Part shown: piece by piece, positions 5,977-6,428 of the stretch
Numbering within the stretch: position 1 is the stretch's first letter
Layout of the letters: every line of letters begins with the position of its first letter
Source: an uncultured Syntrophobacteraceae bacterium
GTDB taxonomy: Bacteria; Desulfobacterota; Syntrophobacteria; Syntrophobacterales; Syntrophobacteraceae
Direction: 5' to 3'
DNA: 6,428 bases
NCBI GenBank assembly: GCA_937889795.1
Contig: CALBZH010000132.1
Location: 1 to 6,428 of the forward strand
Made by a program: the position numbers and the translations under genes
The notes under the pieces: model-generated
Database searches by the model: none
What the model saw: the letters and a program-made list of their open reading frames with translations, nothing else
Told to the model about the DNA's origin: nothing

Positions 5977-6380
5977 TCAGGATCGGGGAAGGTCCAAACC
6001 GAATGCGAACACAGCGTTTTCGCTGGTTCTCAGTGCCACTTCCTCGTAGGGACATTCTCGCAACTGGGCAATCTTCTGGACCGTGTAAATCACGTAAGAC
6101 GGCTCGTTGTCCTTGCCACGAAAAGGCACCGGGGCAAGAAAAGGGGCATCGGTTTCCACAAGCAGCCGATTCAATGGGGCCTTCTTCACGACGTCCTGCT
6201 GGACCTGGGCCTTGTTATAGGTCACCGTCCCGGGAATGGACAGAAAGAATCCCAAGTCGAGGCAGCGGCCGGCCACCGCCCAGTCACCTGAAAAACAATG
6301 CAGAATCCCGCCCTTGAGGCGAGCGGCAAACCCTTTGACGATGCTGAGAAAGTCCTCATGGGCTTCGCGAATATGGAACA
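5977..6380 (-). CDS. tatD: TatD family metal-dependent hydrolase/deoxyribonuclease, C-terminal half (5' end lost at contig end)
   Basis: The genuine part of this gene encodes 133 complete codons plus TGA (5979-5977). It starts with FHIREAHEDF, matching the conserved H-x-R-x-A strand of TatD/YcfH enzymes, which are two-metal 3'-5' (deoxy)ribonucleases of the amidohydrolase fold. Further hallmarks are GGILHCFSGD, FLSIPGTVTYNK, LLVETDAPFLAP, with the conserved metal-site aspartate, and NEPSYV. The N-terminal half, which should carry the HxH metal ligands, is missing. Full-length family members are about 255-265 residues, so roughly half is absent. The open frame appears to extend to a GTG at 6414, but everything upstream of 6380 is sequencing adapter, so that start and its MTGVQTCALPI peptide are not real. 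The stop is 22 bp before maf, in the same operon. Substrate specificity cannot be read from the fragment. Confidence 0.92.
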
Positions 6381-6428
6381 AGATCGGAAGAGCACACGTC
6401 TGAACTCCAGTCACGAGTGGATATCTCG
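6381..6428. other. Illumina TruSeq indexed adapter (non-biological contamination)
   Basis: The final 48 bases match the Illumina TruSeq index adapter as I remember it. AGATCGGAAGAGCACACG continues into the rest of the 34-base constant part (6381-6414). It is followed by GAGTGGAT (6415-6422), the sequence I recall for TruSeq index 23, and then ATCTCG (6423-6428), the beginning of the next constant segment. Translated on the minus strand it gives MTGVQTCALPI, a known artefact peptide in databases. The first base (6381) could belong to either adapter or insert, because of A-tailing. This stretch should be masked, and the true contig end is about 6380. Confidence 0.98.

Noticed and set aside
5886..6317. 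Plus-strand open frame of 143 codons across the maf/tatD junction
   Set aside because: The composition is low-complexity (R, P, S), and the opposite strand carries unmistakable Maf and TatD motifs.
1..6380. Search for a novel defence, mobile or biosynthetic system, CRISPR repeats, tRNA or rRNA
   Set aside because: Every substantial stretch is filled by recognised housekeeping genes with gaps under 100 bp. No repeat arrays, transposase, integrase, toxin or RNA-gene structures were seen.
6382..6414. Apparent GTG start and N-terminal peptide MTGVQTCALPI for the TatD protein
   Set aside because: These bases are TruSeq adapter, so the peptide is an artefact and not a novel leader or signal sequence.

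Overview
The window is a moderately GC-rich, densely packed piece of bacterial chromosome carrying conserved housekeeping genes. The heptose-kinase gene (LPS core synthesis) points to a Gram-negative, LPS-bearing host. The order Trm112 – rfaE1 – DUF4416 – yicC – remA – gmk, with a DUF4416 protein and a RemA homologue in an LPS-making organism, suggests Desulfobacterota (old Deltaproteobacteria, perhaps the Syntrophobacter side). That placement is an inference from gene content and recalled gene orders, not a phylogeny.

Plus strand (1-4626): the C-terminal end of an unidentified gene; a 57-aa Trm112/YcaR zinc-ribbon protein; a stand-alone heptose-7-phosphate kinase (RfaE1); a DUF4416 protein of unknown function; a YicC/YloC endoribonuclease; an 88-bp gap holding a GC-rich hairpin; the DNA-binding regulator RemA (DUF370); guanylate kinase, overlapping remA by 4 bp; and the 23S rRNA 2'-O-methyltransferase RlmB, overlapping the end of gmk. 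Short gaps and overlaps suggest one or two polycistronic units. The best candidate for an internal boundary is the 88-bp gap before remA.

Minus strand (6380-4633): a C-terminal half of TatD-family deoxyribonuclease, then Maf nucleotide pyrophosphatase, then the YggS/PLPBP pyridoxal-phosphate protein. maf and yggS overlap by 4 bp (GTGA). This operon converges on rlmB with only 6 bp between the stop codons.

The last 48 bases (6381-6428) are not biological. They match the Illumina TruSeq indexed adapter, including an index that reads GAGTGGAT (index 23 as I recall it) and the start of the following constant segment. The tatD gene is therefore cut by untrimmed adapter at the contig end, and the apparent N-terminus MTGVQTCALPI is an artefact.

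I found no mobile element, CRISPR array, RNA gene or defence-like module. The points worth following up are the adapter, the conserved but uncharacterised DUF4416 protein, the yicC-remA-gmk cluster without rpoZ, and the repeat/hairpin cluster upstream of remA.
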